From: Rhodovarius crocodyli
Lineage (GTDB): Bacteria > Pseudomonadota > Alphaproteobacteria > Acetobacterales > Acetobacteraceae
DNA length: 64,000 nucleotides
Assembly: GCF_004005855.1 (NCBI RefSeq)
Contig: NZ_SACL01000001.1
Coordinates: 372,001 to 436,000, forward strand
Direction: 5' to 3'
A program made the translations under genes and the position numbers. Below are positions 26,996 through 34,808 of this stretch, in pieces (the first letter of the stretch is position 1; every line of letters begins with the position of its first letter). The notes below the pieces were generated by a model that worked only from the letters and a program-made list of their open reading frames with translations, ran no database searches and was not told the origin of the DNA.

Positions 26996-27046
26996 GAGTG
27001 GCATCCTCCGTTTTATTGGCGGGCGGTTCGTTACGCGCCCGTCTTT

Positions 27047-27092
27047 GATTGGCGCCCCCAATCGTGGCGGCACCGTGTTCTTACGGTGCCGC
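27047..27092. terminator. Two tandem hairpins after the exported hydrolase gene
   Basis: A perfect ten-base stem (27067-27076 with 27083-27092, GCGGCACCGT and its complement, six-base loop) is followed in the minus direction by a six-base stem (GATTGG/CCAATC, 27047-27063). They lie between the hydrolase stop and paralogue B, so termination is likely although no U-tract is seen. Confidence 0.5.
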
Positions 27093-27179
27093 GCACAAGG
27101 CCGGATGCAGAGATGTATCCGATTTCGGTCAAGCTGGGCGTGACATGCCGCCCGGTACTTGCCGCGTCCGATACTCCCG

Positions 27180-28229
27180 TCAGCCGGCCGGCGCTTCTTC
27201 CAGGAACACCTGGATTGCCTGGTACAGCGCGCCGCGATTGCGCTCCATCCACATGGAATGCGTGCCCTCGCCCAGCATCACCAGCCGCTTGCCCGGGCTG
27301 CGGGTCAGCAGCGGAAACAGGGTCTGCGCCATGTAGGGGGGCGTGTCCTGGTCCCATTCGCCCAGCACCAGCAGGGTGGGCGCGGTGATCTTCTCGGGCT
27401 CGTAGAAGGGGCGGCCGGCGGCCCAGAACTCACGCCCGTCAGCCACGCTGCCGTTGGGGGCGCGGATCGCGTTGGGGATGCGGCGCAGCCCCTCCGGGTC
27501 GGTCGCCCAGGTCACGCCGGCCCAATGCTCGAACCAGCCGGCCGGAACCAGCCCGGCACGCGCCGCCTCGGGCACGCCCTGGCCACGGCGGGCGCGGGCC
27601 TGGGCCTGCGTCACCCAGCGATAGGCACCGAGCTCCCCGCCCGGATCGGCGAGCGACGCCGATTGGCGCAGCCACACCGGCGCGTAGAGGGTCAGGCGCT
27701 CGACCAGGTTCGGGTTCTCCGCGGCGAAGCGGCCCATCAGCGCCGTGCCCCAGGAATAGCCCATGTGCTGGAACTTCTGCAGCGAGCGCTTCTCACGGAT
27801 GAAGCGGCTGGCGGCGGCGATGTCGGCCACCGCCTGCTCCCCGCGCACCAGCGGCGGGTTCGCCTCCGGCGGCTGCGACATCTCGGGCGGGCGGGTCGAG
27901 CGGCCATAGCCGCGCAGATCCAGGATCCACACGTCGAAGCCCCGGCCGGCGATATAGTCCATCCAGGACAGGCCGCCGAGCGGCAGGTCGAAGGCGGTGC
28001 TGGCCGGATAGGTCGCGCCGTGCACCATCAGCAGGGTGCGGCCGGGCGTGAACCGGGTCATGGTTTCGGGGCGCTTGTTGCGCAGGAACAGCTCGATGCC
28101 GGCATCTCCCGTCGGCACCATGAACTCCTCGGTGACGATCTGGGGCGCCTGGGCTTGCGCTGACCGGCCCATCAGGGCGGTCATGGCTGGCAGAAGCGCG
28201 GGTGCGGCAAGGATGGCACGACGGTCCAT
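27180..28229 (-). CDS. Exported alpha/beta hydrolase
   Basis: A 349-residue protein with a signal peptide (MDRRAILAAPALLP, cleavage after AQA near residue 27). The alpha/beta hydrolase fold shows LLMVHGATYPAS (oxyanion region), nucleophile Ser in MGYSWGTAL near residue 158, acid in LVLGEWDQDTPP, and the catalytic His in GEGTHSMWMER near the C terminus. It would act in the periplasm on an unknown ester or amide. It stands alone, with hairpins behind it and hrcA divergent in front. Confidence 0.82.
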   Translation of the reverse strand: MDRRAILAAPALLPAMTALMGRSAQAQAPQIVTEEFMVPTGDAGIELFLRNKRPETMTRFTPGRTLLMVHGATYPASTAFDLPLGGLSWMDYIAGRGFDVWILDLRGYGRSTRPPEMSQPPEANPPLVRGEQAVADIAAASRFIREKRSLQKFQHMGYSWGTALMGRFAAENPNLVERLTLYAPVWLRQSASLADPGGELGAYRWVTQAQARARRGQGVPEAARAGLVPAGWFEHWAGVTWATDPEGLRRIPNAIRAPNGSVADGREFWAAGRPFYEPEKITAPTLLVLGEWDQDTPPYMAQTLFPLLTRSPGKRLVMLGEGTHSMWMERNRGALYQAIQVFLEEAPAG

Positions 28230-28363
28230 AGGCTTGTGTCTCCCTCGACGATGGCCTGCACGCTAACCCAGCGGGCGGCGCTGCATAGCCCTCCGGCGTG
28301 CCGCGCATGCTTATTCGCACATGGCGTTTGCATGAAGGGCCCGAAGCTACCTACATTTGTGCC

Positions 28364-29479
28364 ATGCACACGCCCCGCCTCCGGGCCGATGCGGGGCCGA
28401 TGATGGGCAGCCCCGCCGGCTCCTTCCTCGACAACCGCAGCACCTTGATATTGCGGGAGCTGGTGGAGCTGTATGTCCAGACCGGTGAGCCGGTGGGCAG
28501 CCGCACCCTGTCGCGCCGCCTGCCGCTCGGCCTGTCCCCCGCCTCGATTCGCAACGTGATGTCCGACCTGGAGGAAGCGGGGCTGATCTATGCCCCCCAT
28601 ACCTCGGCCGGGCGGCTGCCGACGGAACGCGGCCTGCGCCTGTTCGTGGACGGGCTGCTGGAATTCGGCGACCTGACCGAGCAGGAGCGCGAGGCGATCG
28701 CCGCCCGCTGCGCGGCCCATGGCCGTTCCCTGCAGGACACGCTGGCCGAGGCGAGCCAGATGCTCTCGGGCCTTGCGGGTGCCGCCGGCATGGTGGTGGC
28801 CCCGAAATCCGAGGCCGCGGTGCGGCATGTGGAGTTCGTGGCCCTCGGCCCGGGCCGCGCGCTGGTGGTGCTGGTGGGTGCCGATGGCCAGGTGGAGAAC
28901 CGCGTCATCGAGACGCCGCCCGGCCTGCCGCCCAGCGCCCTGGTCCAGGCCGGCAACTACCTGAACGCGCGCCTGACCGGCCACACGCTGGAACAGCTGC
29001 GCGCGCTGGTGGGCGAGGAAATCGCCGCCAACCGCACCGCGCTGGATGCGCTGACCAACCAGGTGGTGGAATCGGGGCTGGGCACGCTGGCCGGCGGCGC
29101 GGGCAAGGGCAGCGGCAACCTGATCCTGCGCGGCCAGGCGCGGCTGCTGGAAAACCTCGACCATCTGGCCCGCGTGCAGGAAATCCAGACCCTGTTCGAG
29201 CGGCTGGAGGCCCAGGAGGCCACCCTGCGCCTGGTCGAGATGGCGCAGCGCGGCCAGGGCGTGCAGATCTTCATCGGCGCGGAGAATGCGCTGTTCAGCT
29301 CGGCCGGCCTGTCGATGGTGGTCGCCCCCATCATGGGCGGGCCCAGGGGAGCGGCGGGCGAGCGCAAGGAAAAGGTGTTGGGCGCCATCGGCGTAATCGG
29401 CCCGACCCGCATCAACTACGGCCGCGTGATCCCGGTGGTGGACTACACCGCGCGGGTGCTGTCCGGCCTGCTAGGGTAA
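28364..29479 (+). CDS. hrcA: Heat-inducible transcription repressor HrcA
   Basis: The 371-residue protein has the HrcA winged helix (LVELYVQTGEPVGSRTLSRR, then SPASIRNVMSDLEEAGLI and the HTSAGRLPTE signature) and the later GAF-like domain ending in GPTRINYGRVIPVVDYTA. HrcA represses groESL and dnaK genes by binding CIRCE. The ATG at 28364 places the family start correctly, although no strong Shine-Dalgarno is visible. grpE and dnaK are not adjacent; a GNAT gene converges on its end, overlapping it by nine bases. I found no CIRCE sequence in front of it. Confidence 0.95.
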   Translation: MHTPRLRADAGPMMGSPAGSFLDNRSTLILRELVELYVQTGEPVGSRTLSRRLPLGLSPASIRNVMSDLEEAGLIYAPHTSAGRLPTERGLRLFVDGLLEFGDLTEQEREAIAARCAAHGRSLQDTLAEASQMLSGLAGAAGMVVAPKSEAAVRHVEFVALGPGRALVVLVGADGQVENRVIETPPGLPPSALVQAGNYLNARLTGHTLEQLRALVGEEIAANRTALDALTNQVVESGLGTLAGGAGKGSGNLILRGQARLLENLDHLARVQEIQTLFERLEAQEATLRLVEMAQRGQGVQIFIGAENALFSSAGLSMVVAPIMGGPRGAAGERKEKVLGAIGVIGPTRINYGRVIPVVDYTARVLSGLLG

Positions 29480-30028
29480 CGCCGCCACCCGGTCCGGCCG
29501 AAGCAGCGCCCACATCTCGATCGAGCGCGGCGTGCCGCCCACCTGCAGCCTGTCCCGCAGCAGCCCCTCGCGGCTGAACCCCAGCCGACGGGCGAGCGCG
29601 AGGGAGCGGGCGTTCTCAGGCTCGATTTCCGCCTCGATGCGATGTGCCTCCAGCACCTCGAAGCAATGGTCGATCAGCGCGGCCATCGCCTCCTGCATGT
29701 AGCCATGGCCCTGGGCCTCAGGCACCAGGATCCAGCCGACGGCCAGCCGCCGGTTCCAGGGCTGCCTTGCGTGGTAGTTCACCATGCCGAGGAAGCGGCC
29801 GTCCTGCATCACGGCCCAGCAGGCGTGCCACACGGGGCTTGCCCCGAGCGACTGGCCGATCCGCCGCGCGGTCTCCGCGAGATCCGGGCTGGGCGGCGCA
29901 TCCCAGAAGCGCATCGCCGCGGCATCGCCATAGGCGCGATGCAGCCCGGCGGCATCGTCGAGCGTCAGCGGGAGCAGGCAGAGCCGGGGCGTTCGGTATT
30001 CGGGAATGGGGGGCGCTTCGTTCGACAT
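29471..30028 (-). CDS. GNAT N-acetyltransferase (RimJ/RimL type)
   Basis: A 185-residue acetyltransferase. The start TPRLCLLPLTLDDAAGL is typical of RimJ/RimL-like enzymes. The acetyl-CoA pyrophosphate loop is in PEAQGHGYMQEAM near residue 105, and motif B includes ENARSLALARRLGFSREG near residues 138-155. Such enzymes acetylate protein N termini or small amines; the substrate is unknown. It ends inside the last bases of hrcA on the opposite strand. Confidence 0.88.
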   Translation of the reverse strand: MSNEAPPIPEYRTPRLCLLPLTLDDAAGLHRAYGDAAAMRFWDAPPSPDLAETARRIGQSLGASPVWHACWAVMQDGRFLGMVNYHARQPWNRRLAVGWILVPEAQGHGYMQEAMAALIDHCFEVLEAHRIEAEIEPENARSLALARRLGFSREGLLRDRLQVGGTPRSIEMWALLRPDRVAALP

Positions 30029-30070
30029 CTCGGTCCGTCTCCGGCTGCGGCAGGGGCGTGGGGATGCGGG

Positions 30071-30439
30071 CTAGGGCAGCGGTTCCAGGAAGCGCTGAAC
30101 CTCGACCACATGGCCCGCCGGATCCTGCAGGAAGAAGTGCTCGATGCGGAACGCCTCGGACAGCATGACCGGCGAGGGGCCGTGCGCGGCCAGCCGCGCG
30201 TGCCAGGCGGGCACGTCATCCACCACCAGGGTCAGCATCACGGAACCCTCCTGGCGCTCCATGGGCGCGAGGCGCGGCGCGCGGGCCTGGCAGACGCCCA
30301 GATAGCCGCCGCCCGGCATGGCGTAGATCCTGACCCGCCCCTGGTCGCGGGCGAGGGCAAGCCCCAGCACCCCTTCGTAGAAGTCCCAGCAGGGCGCCGG
30401 ATTTTCGGCGTAGAGGAAGGTGATGTGGCTGCCGATCAT
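30071..30439 (-). CDS. VOC (glyoxalase/bleomycin resistance) family protein
   Basis: A 122-residue single-module VOC protein: beta-alpha-beta units with HITFLYAENPAPCWDFYEGVLG at the start and LQDPAGHVVEVQRF at the end. His4 and the late Glu occupy metal-ligand positions of the fold. It could be a small dioxygenase, isomerase or binding protein. The ATG at 30439 gives the canonical start. It is divergent from mscL, with a 15-base palindrome in between. Confidence 0.82.
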   Translation of the reverse strand: MIGSHITFLYAENPAPCWDFYEGVLGLALARDQGRVRIYAMPGGGYLGVCQARAPRLAPMERQEGSVMLTLVVDDVPAWHARLAAHGPSPVMLSEAFRIEHFFLQDPAGHVVEVQRFLEPLP

Positions 30440-30460
30440 GGGCGCACTGTCGCGCCGGGG

Positions 30461-30475
30461 TTGCGCGACGCGCAA
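30461..30475. promoter_or_regulatory. 15-base palindrome between VOC and mscL genes
   Basis: TTGCGCG-A-CGCGCAA is a perfect palindrome midway between two divergent starts, about 40 bases before mscL. It may be an operator; GC-rich palindromes also arise by chance. Confidence 0.3.
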
Positions 30476-30515
30476 GGCATCCGGTTAGCTGGTGCAACGA
30501 GAGAAGGAGCACGTC

Positions 30516-30977
30516 ATGCCCAGCGACACCCCGCCGACCTCCCGCCTTGGCCTGAGCGAACCGGCCTGGATCAAGGAGTTCAAGGCCTTCATCCTGCGCG
30601 GCAACGTCATCGACCTCGCGGTCGGTATCGTCATCGGCGCGGCTTTCACCGCCATCGTCACCTCCGCCGTGGAGGATCTGCTGAACCCCGTCATCGGCCT
30701 GCTGATCGGCGGCATCGATTTCTCGAACGTGTTCGTCGTGCTGTCGGGTGAGCGCAAGCCCAGCCTGGAGCTGACGCGCCAGGGCGGCGCCGCCGTGCTC
30801 GCGGTCGGCAAGTTCATCAATGCGATCATCAAGTTCCTGATCGTGGGCTTCGCCGTCTTCTGGATGATCAAGGTGCTGACCAAGCTGAAGGTGCGCGAGG
30901 ACGCCAAGCCCTCCAAGCCGAACAAGAGCGAGGTCCTGCTGGAGGAGATCCGGGACCTGCTGAAGGCCAAGGTGTAA
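30516..30977 (+). CDS. mscL: Large-conductance mechanosensitive channel
   Basis: The 153-residue MscL has an N-terminal amphipathic helix (EFKAFILRGNVIDLAVGIVIGAAF, with the pore-lining first helix running on to about residue 50). A periplasmic loop of about 25 residues, a second membrane helix (INAIIKFLIVGFAVFWMI) and a C-terminal helical bundle (EEIRDLLKAKV) follow. It opens on membrane tension to relieve hypo-osmotic shock. The ATG at 30516 has AAGGAG seven bases upstream. A strong hairpin follows the stop. Confidence 0.97.
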   Translation: MPSDTPPTSRLGLSEPAWIKEFKAFILRGNVIDLAVGIVIGAAFTAIVTSAVEDLLNPVIGLLIGGIDFSNVFVVLSGERKPSLELTRQGGAAVLAVGKFINAIIKFLIVGFAVFWMIKVLTKLKVREDAKPSKPNKSEVLLEEIRDLLKAKV

Positions 30978-30985
30978 TACGAAAA

Positions 30986-31011
30986 GGGCCCCGGCGTTCC
31001 CGCCGGGGCCC
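30986..31011. terminator. Bidirectional terminator between mscL and aldehyde dehydrogenase genes
   Basis: A perfect 11-base stem (GGGCCCCGGCG with its complement) closes a TTCC loop between convergent stop codons. AAAA on the left gives U residues for the minus-strand transcript. Confidence 0.8.
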
Positions 31012-31018
31012 ATCCGGT

Positions 31019-32494
31019 TCAGCCCAGCCCGCCCAGGGCCAGGTACTTGATCTCCAGATAGTCCTCGACGCCGTACTTGCTGCCCTCGCGGCCGAGGCCC
31101 GACTGCTTCACGCCGCCGAAGGGCGCTTCAGCGGTCGAGATCAGCCCCTCATTGATGCCGATGATGCCGGCCTCCAGCGCCTCCGCCACGCGGAAGATGC
31201 GGCCGACGTCGCGGGCGTAGAAATACGCCGCCAGGCCGAACTCGCTGTCATTGGCCATCGCGACACCTTCCTCATCCGTCTTGAAGCGGATCAGCGGCGC
31301 CACGGGGCCGAAGGTCTCCTCGCGGAAGATCAGGGCTTCCTTCGGCACGTCGGTCAGGATGGTCGGCTGGAAGAAGTTGCCGCCCTTCTCATGCCGCTTG
31401 CCGCCGGTCAGCACCTTCGCGCCGTGGCTCTGCGCCTCGGCGATGTGCTCCTCGACCTTGGCGACGGCATCGGCGTTGATCAGCGGCCCCTGGGTCACGC
31501 CCGGCTCCATGCCGTTGCCCACCTTCAGCTGCTCGACGGCCGCCTTCAGCTTGGCGGCGAAGGCGTCATACACGCCGTCCTGCACCAGCAGGCGGTTGGC
31601 GCAGACGCAGGTCTGTCCGGTGTTGCGATACTTGGAGGCCATCGCACCCTTCACCGCCTCGTCCAGATCGGCATCGTCGAACACCAGGAAGGGCGCGTTG
31701 CCGCCCAGCTCCATGCTGGTCTTCTTGATGGTGTCGGCGCACTGCTTCAGCAGGATGCGGCCGACCTCGGTGCTGCCGGTAAAGGACAGCTTGCGCACGA
31801 GCGGGTTGCCCGTCAGCTCGCCGCCCGTCTCGCCGGAGGGGCCGGTGATGACGTTGCACACGCCCTTGGGCATGCCCGCGCGCTCGGCGAGTTCCGCGAG
31901 CGCCAGGGCGCTGAACGGCGTCTGGCTGGCCGGGCGGATCACGCCGGTGCAGCCCACGGCCCAGGCCGGGCCAGCCTTGCGGGTGATCATCGCGGAGGGG
32001 AAGTTCCACGGCGTGATGGCCGCGAACACGCCGATCGGCTCCTTCGTCACCAGGATGCGGCGGCCCTGGGCGTTCTGCGGGATGGTGTCGCCGTAGATGC
32101 GCTTGCCTTCCTCGGCGAACCATTCGAGGAAGCTGGCGGAATAGATGACCTCGCCCTTGGCCTCGGCCAGCGGCTTGCCCTGCTCGGCGGTCATGATGGC
32201 GGCCAAATCGTCCGCATTCTCATGCATCAGGGCGGCCAGCTTCATCAGGATCGCGCTGCGCTCCTTGGCCAGCAGCTTGCGCCAGGCCGGGAAGGCGGCA
32301 TTGGCGGCCTCGATGGCCTCCCGCGTCTCGGCGGCGGAAAGCGCGGGCACCTGGCCCACGACCTCACCGGTGGCGGGGTTGCGCACGGTCAGCGTCTTGC
32401 CGCTTTTCGCCTGCACCCAGGCGCCGTTGATGTAGTTGGCCTGGCGAAGGAGCTTGGGGTCCTTCAGCGCAAGATTGGTTACGGTATCGAGCAT
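31019..32494 (-). CDS. gabD: NAD(P)-dependent succinate-semialdehyde dehydrogenase
   Basis: A 491-residue aldehyde dehydrogenase. The oxyanion Asn is in PWNFPSAMI, the catalytic Glu in MELGGNAPFLVF near residue 257 and the nucleophilic Cys in NTGQTCVCANRLLVQ near residue 290. Adjacent features (GGVKQSGLGREGS near the C terminus) match GabD-type succinate-semialdehyde or glutarate-semialdehyde dehydrogenases. It would oxidise the semialdehyde from 4-aminobutyrate to succinate. The start at 32494 follows GGAGG by eight bases. No aminotransferase gene lies nearby. Confidence 0.9.
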   Translation of the reverse strand: MLDTVTNLALKDPKLLRQANYINGAWVQAKSGKTLTVRNPATGEVVGQVPALSAAETREAIEAANAAFPAWRKLLAKERSAILMKLAALMHENADDLAAIMTAEQGKPLAEAKGEVIYSASFLEWFAEEGKRIYGDTIPQNAQGRRILVTKEPIGVFAAITPWNFPSAMITRKAGPAWAVGCTGVIRPASQTPFSALALAELAERAGMPKGVCNVITGPSGETGGELTGNPLVRKLSFTGSTEVGRILLKQCADTIKKTSMELGGNAPFLVFDDADLDEAVKGAMASKYRNTGQTCVCANRLLVQDGVYDAFAAKLKAAVEQLKVGNGMEPGVTQGPLINADAVAKVEEHIAEAQSHGAKVLTGGKRHEKGGNFFQPTILTDVPKEALIFREETFGPVAPLIRFKTDEEGVAMANDSEFGLAAYFYARDVGRIFRVAEALEAGIIGINEGLISTAEAPFGGVKQSGLGREGSKYGVEDYLEIKYLALGGLG

Positions 32495-32558
32495 GGTTGT
32501 TCCCTCCGTTTCAGGGACGATAGGCTGGCGCGCGGCGCCTGTCATGTGACGGGAGGGT

Positions 32559-32586
32559 GGGGTTGCTACGATGTCAGCGCAACCCC
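32559..32586. promoter_or_regulatory. Inverted repeat between gabD and DUF3309 genes
   Basis: GGGGTTGC (32559-32566) and GCAACCCC (32579-32586) are perfect arms with a 12-base spacer, in the divergent promoter region of the dehydrogenase gene; a possible operator. Confidence 0.35.
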
Positions 32587-32632
32587 GGGCCGGGATCCGT
32601 GTTGGTGATGCAACATCCCCACGGAGGCCGCC

Positions 32633-32785
32633 ATGAGCACCATCCTGTTGATCGTCCTTATTGTTCTGCTGATCGGCGCGCTGCCGAGCTGGCCGTACAG
32701 CCGCGGCTGGGGTCCCTACCCCTCGGGCGGCCTCGGCATCATCGTCCTGATCGTGATCGTGCTGCTGCTGATGGGCAGGATCTGA
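32633..32785 (+). CDS. Small membrane protein, DUF3309 family
   Basis: A 50-residue protein. A hydrophobic N-terminal helix (LLIVLIVLLIGALP) is followed by the short Trp/Tyr/Gly segment SWPYSRGWGPYPSGG and a second hydrophobic helix (IIVLIVIVLLLMG). This is the DUF3309 pattern common in Proteobacteria and often stress-linked, with no known biochemical role. CGGAGG lies five bases before the ATG. A hairpin follows the stop. Confidence 0.88.
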   Translation: MSTILLIVLIVLLIGALPSWPYSRGWGPYPSGGLGIIVLIVIVLLLMGRI

Positions 32786-32790
32786 AGGCG

Positions 32791-32811
32791 GGCGGGGGCC
32801 ACGCCCCCGCC
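32791..32811. terminator. Hairpin between convergent DUF3309 and cbpM genes
   Basis: A nine-base perfect stem (GGCGGGGGC with GCCCCCGCC) with a three-base loop lies between convergent stop codons; a likely bidirectional terminator. Confidence 0.6.
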
Positions 32812-32815
32812 ACCC

Positions 32816-33136
32816 TCAGTTCTTCAGCAGCCGGGACAGGGCCTCGCGCATATCCTGCGGGGCCACCCGGTCCACGGCATCGCACAACCGCCTAAGCCGG
32901 CGGCGCGTGTCGTACAGCTGGTCCAGCAGGTTCAGCACCACCGGCAACGCTTCCTCCTGCAACGCCATGTCGCGACGCAGTTCCTGGATCAGCCGCAGCC
33001 GCTCGACGTCGATTTCCCGGAAGCGCCAGGCACCCGGCCTGCCCGCGGGCCGCACCAGGTCCTGCTCGATCCAGGCCTCGACCTGGCGGGGCTGCAGGCC
33101 CTTTACCCGCACTACAACGGTTTCCAGCGTGATCAT
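32816..33136 (-). CDS. cbpM: Chaperone modulator CbpM
   Basis: A 106-residue MerR-like helical protein. An N-terminal helix-turn-helix-like part (LQPRQVEAWIEQDLVRPAG) precedes a coiled-coil region (LIQELRRDMALQEEALPVVLNLL). CbpM binds the J domain of CbpA and inhibits its co-chaperone and DNA-binding activity. The identification rests on this layout and on the four-base ATGA overlap with the DnaJ-type gene directly upstream, the conserved cbpA-cbpM arrangement. Confidence 0.88.
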   Translation of the reverse strand: MITLETVVVRVKGLQPRQVEAWIEQDLVRPAGRPGAWRFREIDVERLRLIQELRRDMALQEEALPVVLNLLDQLYDTRRRLRRLCDAVDRVAPQDMREALSRLLKN

Positions 33137-34053
33137 GCCGCGTCCTCCATGCCCGCGCGCGGGTTATGGGCGGGGGCGTCCTGGCGCTCGCGCAGGAATT
33201 TCTCCAGCGACGGATCAGGCCCGCCCAGCACCAGCTTCAGCACCACATAGGCATCGCCGGCGGCCGCCCCGCCATGCGCCGGCACGCCCCGGCCGCGCAG
33301 CCGCAGCCGCGTGCCGGTTTCCGAGCCCGCCGGGATGTTCATCGCCACCGTCCCGCCGATGGTCGGCACAGTGATCTTCCCGCCCAGCATCGCCTCGGCC
33401 ACCGTCACCGGCAGGTCGCACAGGATGTCATTGCCCTCGCGCCGGAAATACGGGTGCGGGGCCACCTCCACCTCGATCAGCGCATCGCCGGGCGGGTCTC
33501 CGGGCGCGCCCTTGGCCCGCAGGCGCAGGGTCTGGCCGCTTTCAAGGCCCACCGGGATCCGCACATCCAGGTTCCCGCCCTCGGGCAGGTTCAGCCGCTG
33601 GGTGCCGCCGCGCACGGCGTCCAGAAAGGGCACCGTCAACCGGTACTGGTAATCCTGCCCGGCGCGCGACCTCCTGCCCCCGCGCCCTTGCGCGCGCAGC
33701 ATTTCCTCGATGATGTCGCCCAGGTCGCCTTCATCCGCGAAGCCGCTGCTGCCGTAGAAGCCGCCCTGCGGGCTTTCGGCATGCTGGCGATAGCGGCCCC
33801 AGCCGGGCGGCGGCTCAGGCGCCTTTTCCTGGCCCGAGGCATCAATCTCGCCACGGTCGAACCGCGCCCGCTTCTCGGGGTCCGAAAGCAGGTCGTTCGC
33901 CGCATTGATCGCCTTGAAGCGTTCTTCGGCCTGCTTGTCGCCGGGGTTCAGGTCGGGGTGGCTTTTCTTCGCCAGCTTCACGAAGGCGGAGCGGATCTGC
34001 TTGTCCGTCGCCGTCTTCGGAACCCCCAGCACCTCATAGGGATCAGTCGCCAT
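33133..34053 (-). CDS. cbpA: DnaJ-type co-chaperone CbpA
   Basis: A 306-residue type II J protein. The J domain (residues 5-69) has the essential HPD in KKSHPDLNPG. A Gly/Phe-type linker follows (GRYRQHAESPQGGFYGSSGF), then two C-terminal substrate-binding beta domains (LNLPEGGNLDVRIPVGLESG, and LGGKITVPTIGG). There is no zinc-finger region, which separates it from DnaJ. It would stimulate the DnaK ATPase and perhaps bind DNA. It is translationally coupled to cbpM. Confidence 0.92.
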   Translation of the reverse strand: MATDPYEVLGVPKTATDKQIRSAFVKLAKKSHPDLNPGDKQAEERFKAINAANDLLSDPEKRARFDRGEIDASGQEKAPEPPPGWGRYRQHAESPQGGFYGSSGFADEGDLGDIIEEMLRAQGRGGRRSRAGQDYQYRLTVPFLDAVRGGTQRLNLPEGGNLDVRIPVGLESGQTLRLRAKGAPGDPPGDALIEVEVAPHPYFRREGNDILCDLPVTVAEAMLGGKITVPTIGGTVAMNIPAGSETGTRLRLRGRGVPAHGGAAAGDAYVVLKLVLGGPDPSLEKFLRERQDAPAHNPRAGMEDAA

Positions 34054-34073
34054 GACACCTCCTCCGGAGGCTC

Positions 34074-34739
34074 CTATCCCCCGGCTTCCAGCACGGCCAG
34101 AACCGCCTCGGCCGTGGTACCGATATGGGCAGCCAGTTCCGCCGGTGCATCGGGTGCGCGGGCCAGGACCTTTTCCATCAGCACATGGTGGGCATCCACA
34201 GAACGCGTGAGCAGCCCGGCCCCGGTCAGCACGCGGCGATAGCGCATGGTCTGCCCGTACAGCGCCTCGCAGAAGCCCTTCAGCGCGTTCAGCGGACAGG
34301 CGGCGATCAGCGCGCGGTGGAAACGGTGGTGCTTGGCCTCATAGGCATCGAGCCAGGTCTCGGTGGGCTCGCGCCGCTCAAGTTCCCGCCGCAGCAGGTG
34401 ATAGCTGGCGACGATCTCGTCCTCCCACGCCGCATCGCCCAGCTGCATGGCCTGGCGCAGGGCCTCGGCCTCGGTGAACTGGCGGCTGCGGGTGATGTCG
34501 AGCAGGTTCTCCCGCGTGATGGGCGGCACGGAGAAGCCGCGCTGGCCCTCGGCCACCACCAGCCCTTCGGCCGCCAAGCGCGACAATGCCTCGCGCAGCG
34601 GCGTGGCGCCGATGCCGAATCGCTCCGACAGCGCCTTCAGCCGCAGCTTCTCATCCGGCGCCAGGGCGCCGCCCAGTATGGCCCCGCGCAGGCGCGCATG
34701 GGCGGCTTCGGTCAGCGTGTTGGGTGCATCGTCGAGCAT
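34074..34739 (-). CDS. GntR family regulator, FCD subfamily
   Basis: A 221-residue regulator. The winged helix includes LRGAILGGALAPDEKLRLKALSE then GIGATPLREALSRLAAEGLV (residues about 16-60). The C-terminal FCD domain has the metal-binding pattern with D..H near AYEAKHHRFHRALI and a later His in VDAHHVLMEKV. It is divergent from the fumarylacetoacetase gene and an inverted repeat lies between them, so it probably represses that operon until an acidic ligand binds. The ATG at 34739 was preferred to a TTG at 34766. Confidence 0.88.
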   Translation of the reverse strand: MLDDAPNTLTEAAHARLRGAILGGALAPDEKLRLKALSERFGIGATPLREALSRLAAEGLVVAEGQRGFSVPPITRENLLDITRSRQFTEAEALRQAMQLGDAAWEDEIVASYHLLRRELERREPTETWLDAYEAKHHRFHRALIAACPLNALKGFCEALYGQTMRYRRVLTGAGLLTRSVDAHHVLMEKVLARAPDAPAELAAHIGTTAEAVLAVLEAGG

Positions 34740-34757
34740 CTGGAAAAAATATATTTC

Positions 34758-34779
34758 CTCTTGCAATCTCGATCAAGAG
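34758..34779. promoter_or_regulatory. Inverted repeat, probable GntR operator
   Basis: CTCTTG (34758-34763) and CAAGAG (34774-34779) are perfect arms with a ten-base spacer in the 69 bases between the divergent GntR and fumarylacetoacetase starts. Confidence 0.45.
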
Positions 34780-34808
34780 TCGCATTCTCGACCGCAGGAG
34801 GAAACCAA

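Noticed and set aside
28230-28363. CIRCE element before hrcA
   Set aside because: The TTAGCACTC-N9-GAGTGCTAA pattern is not present in the 134-base gap.
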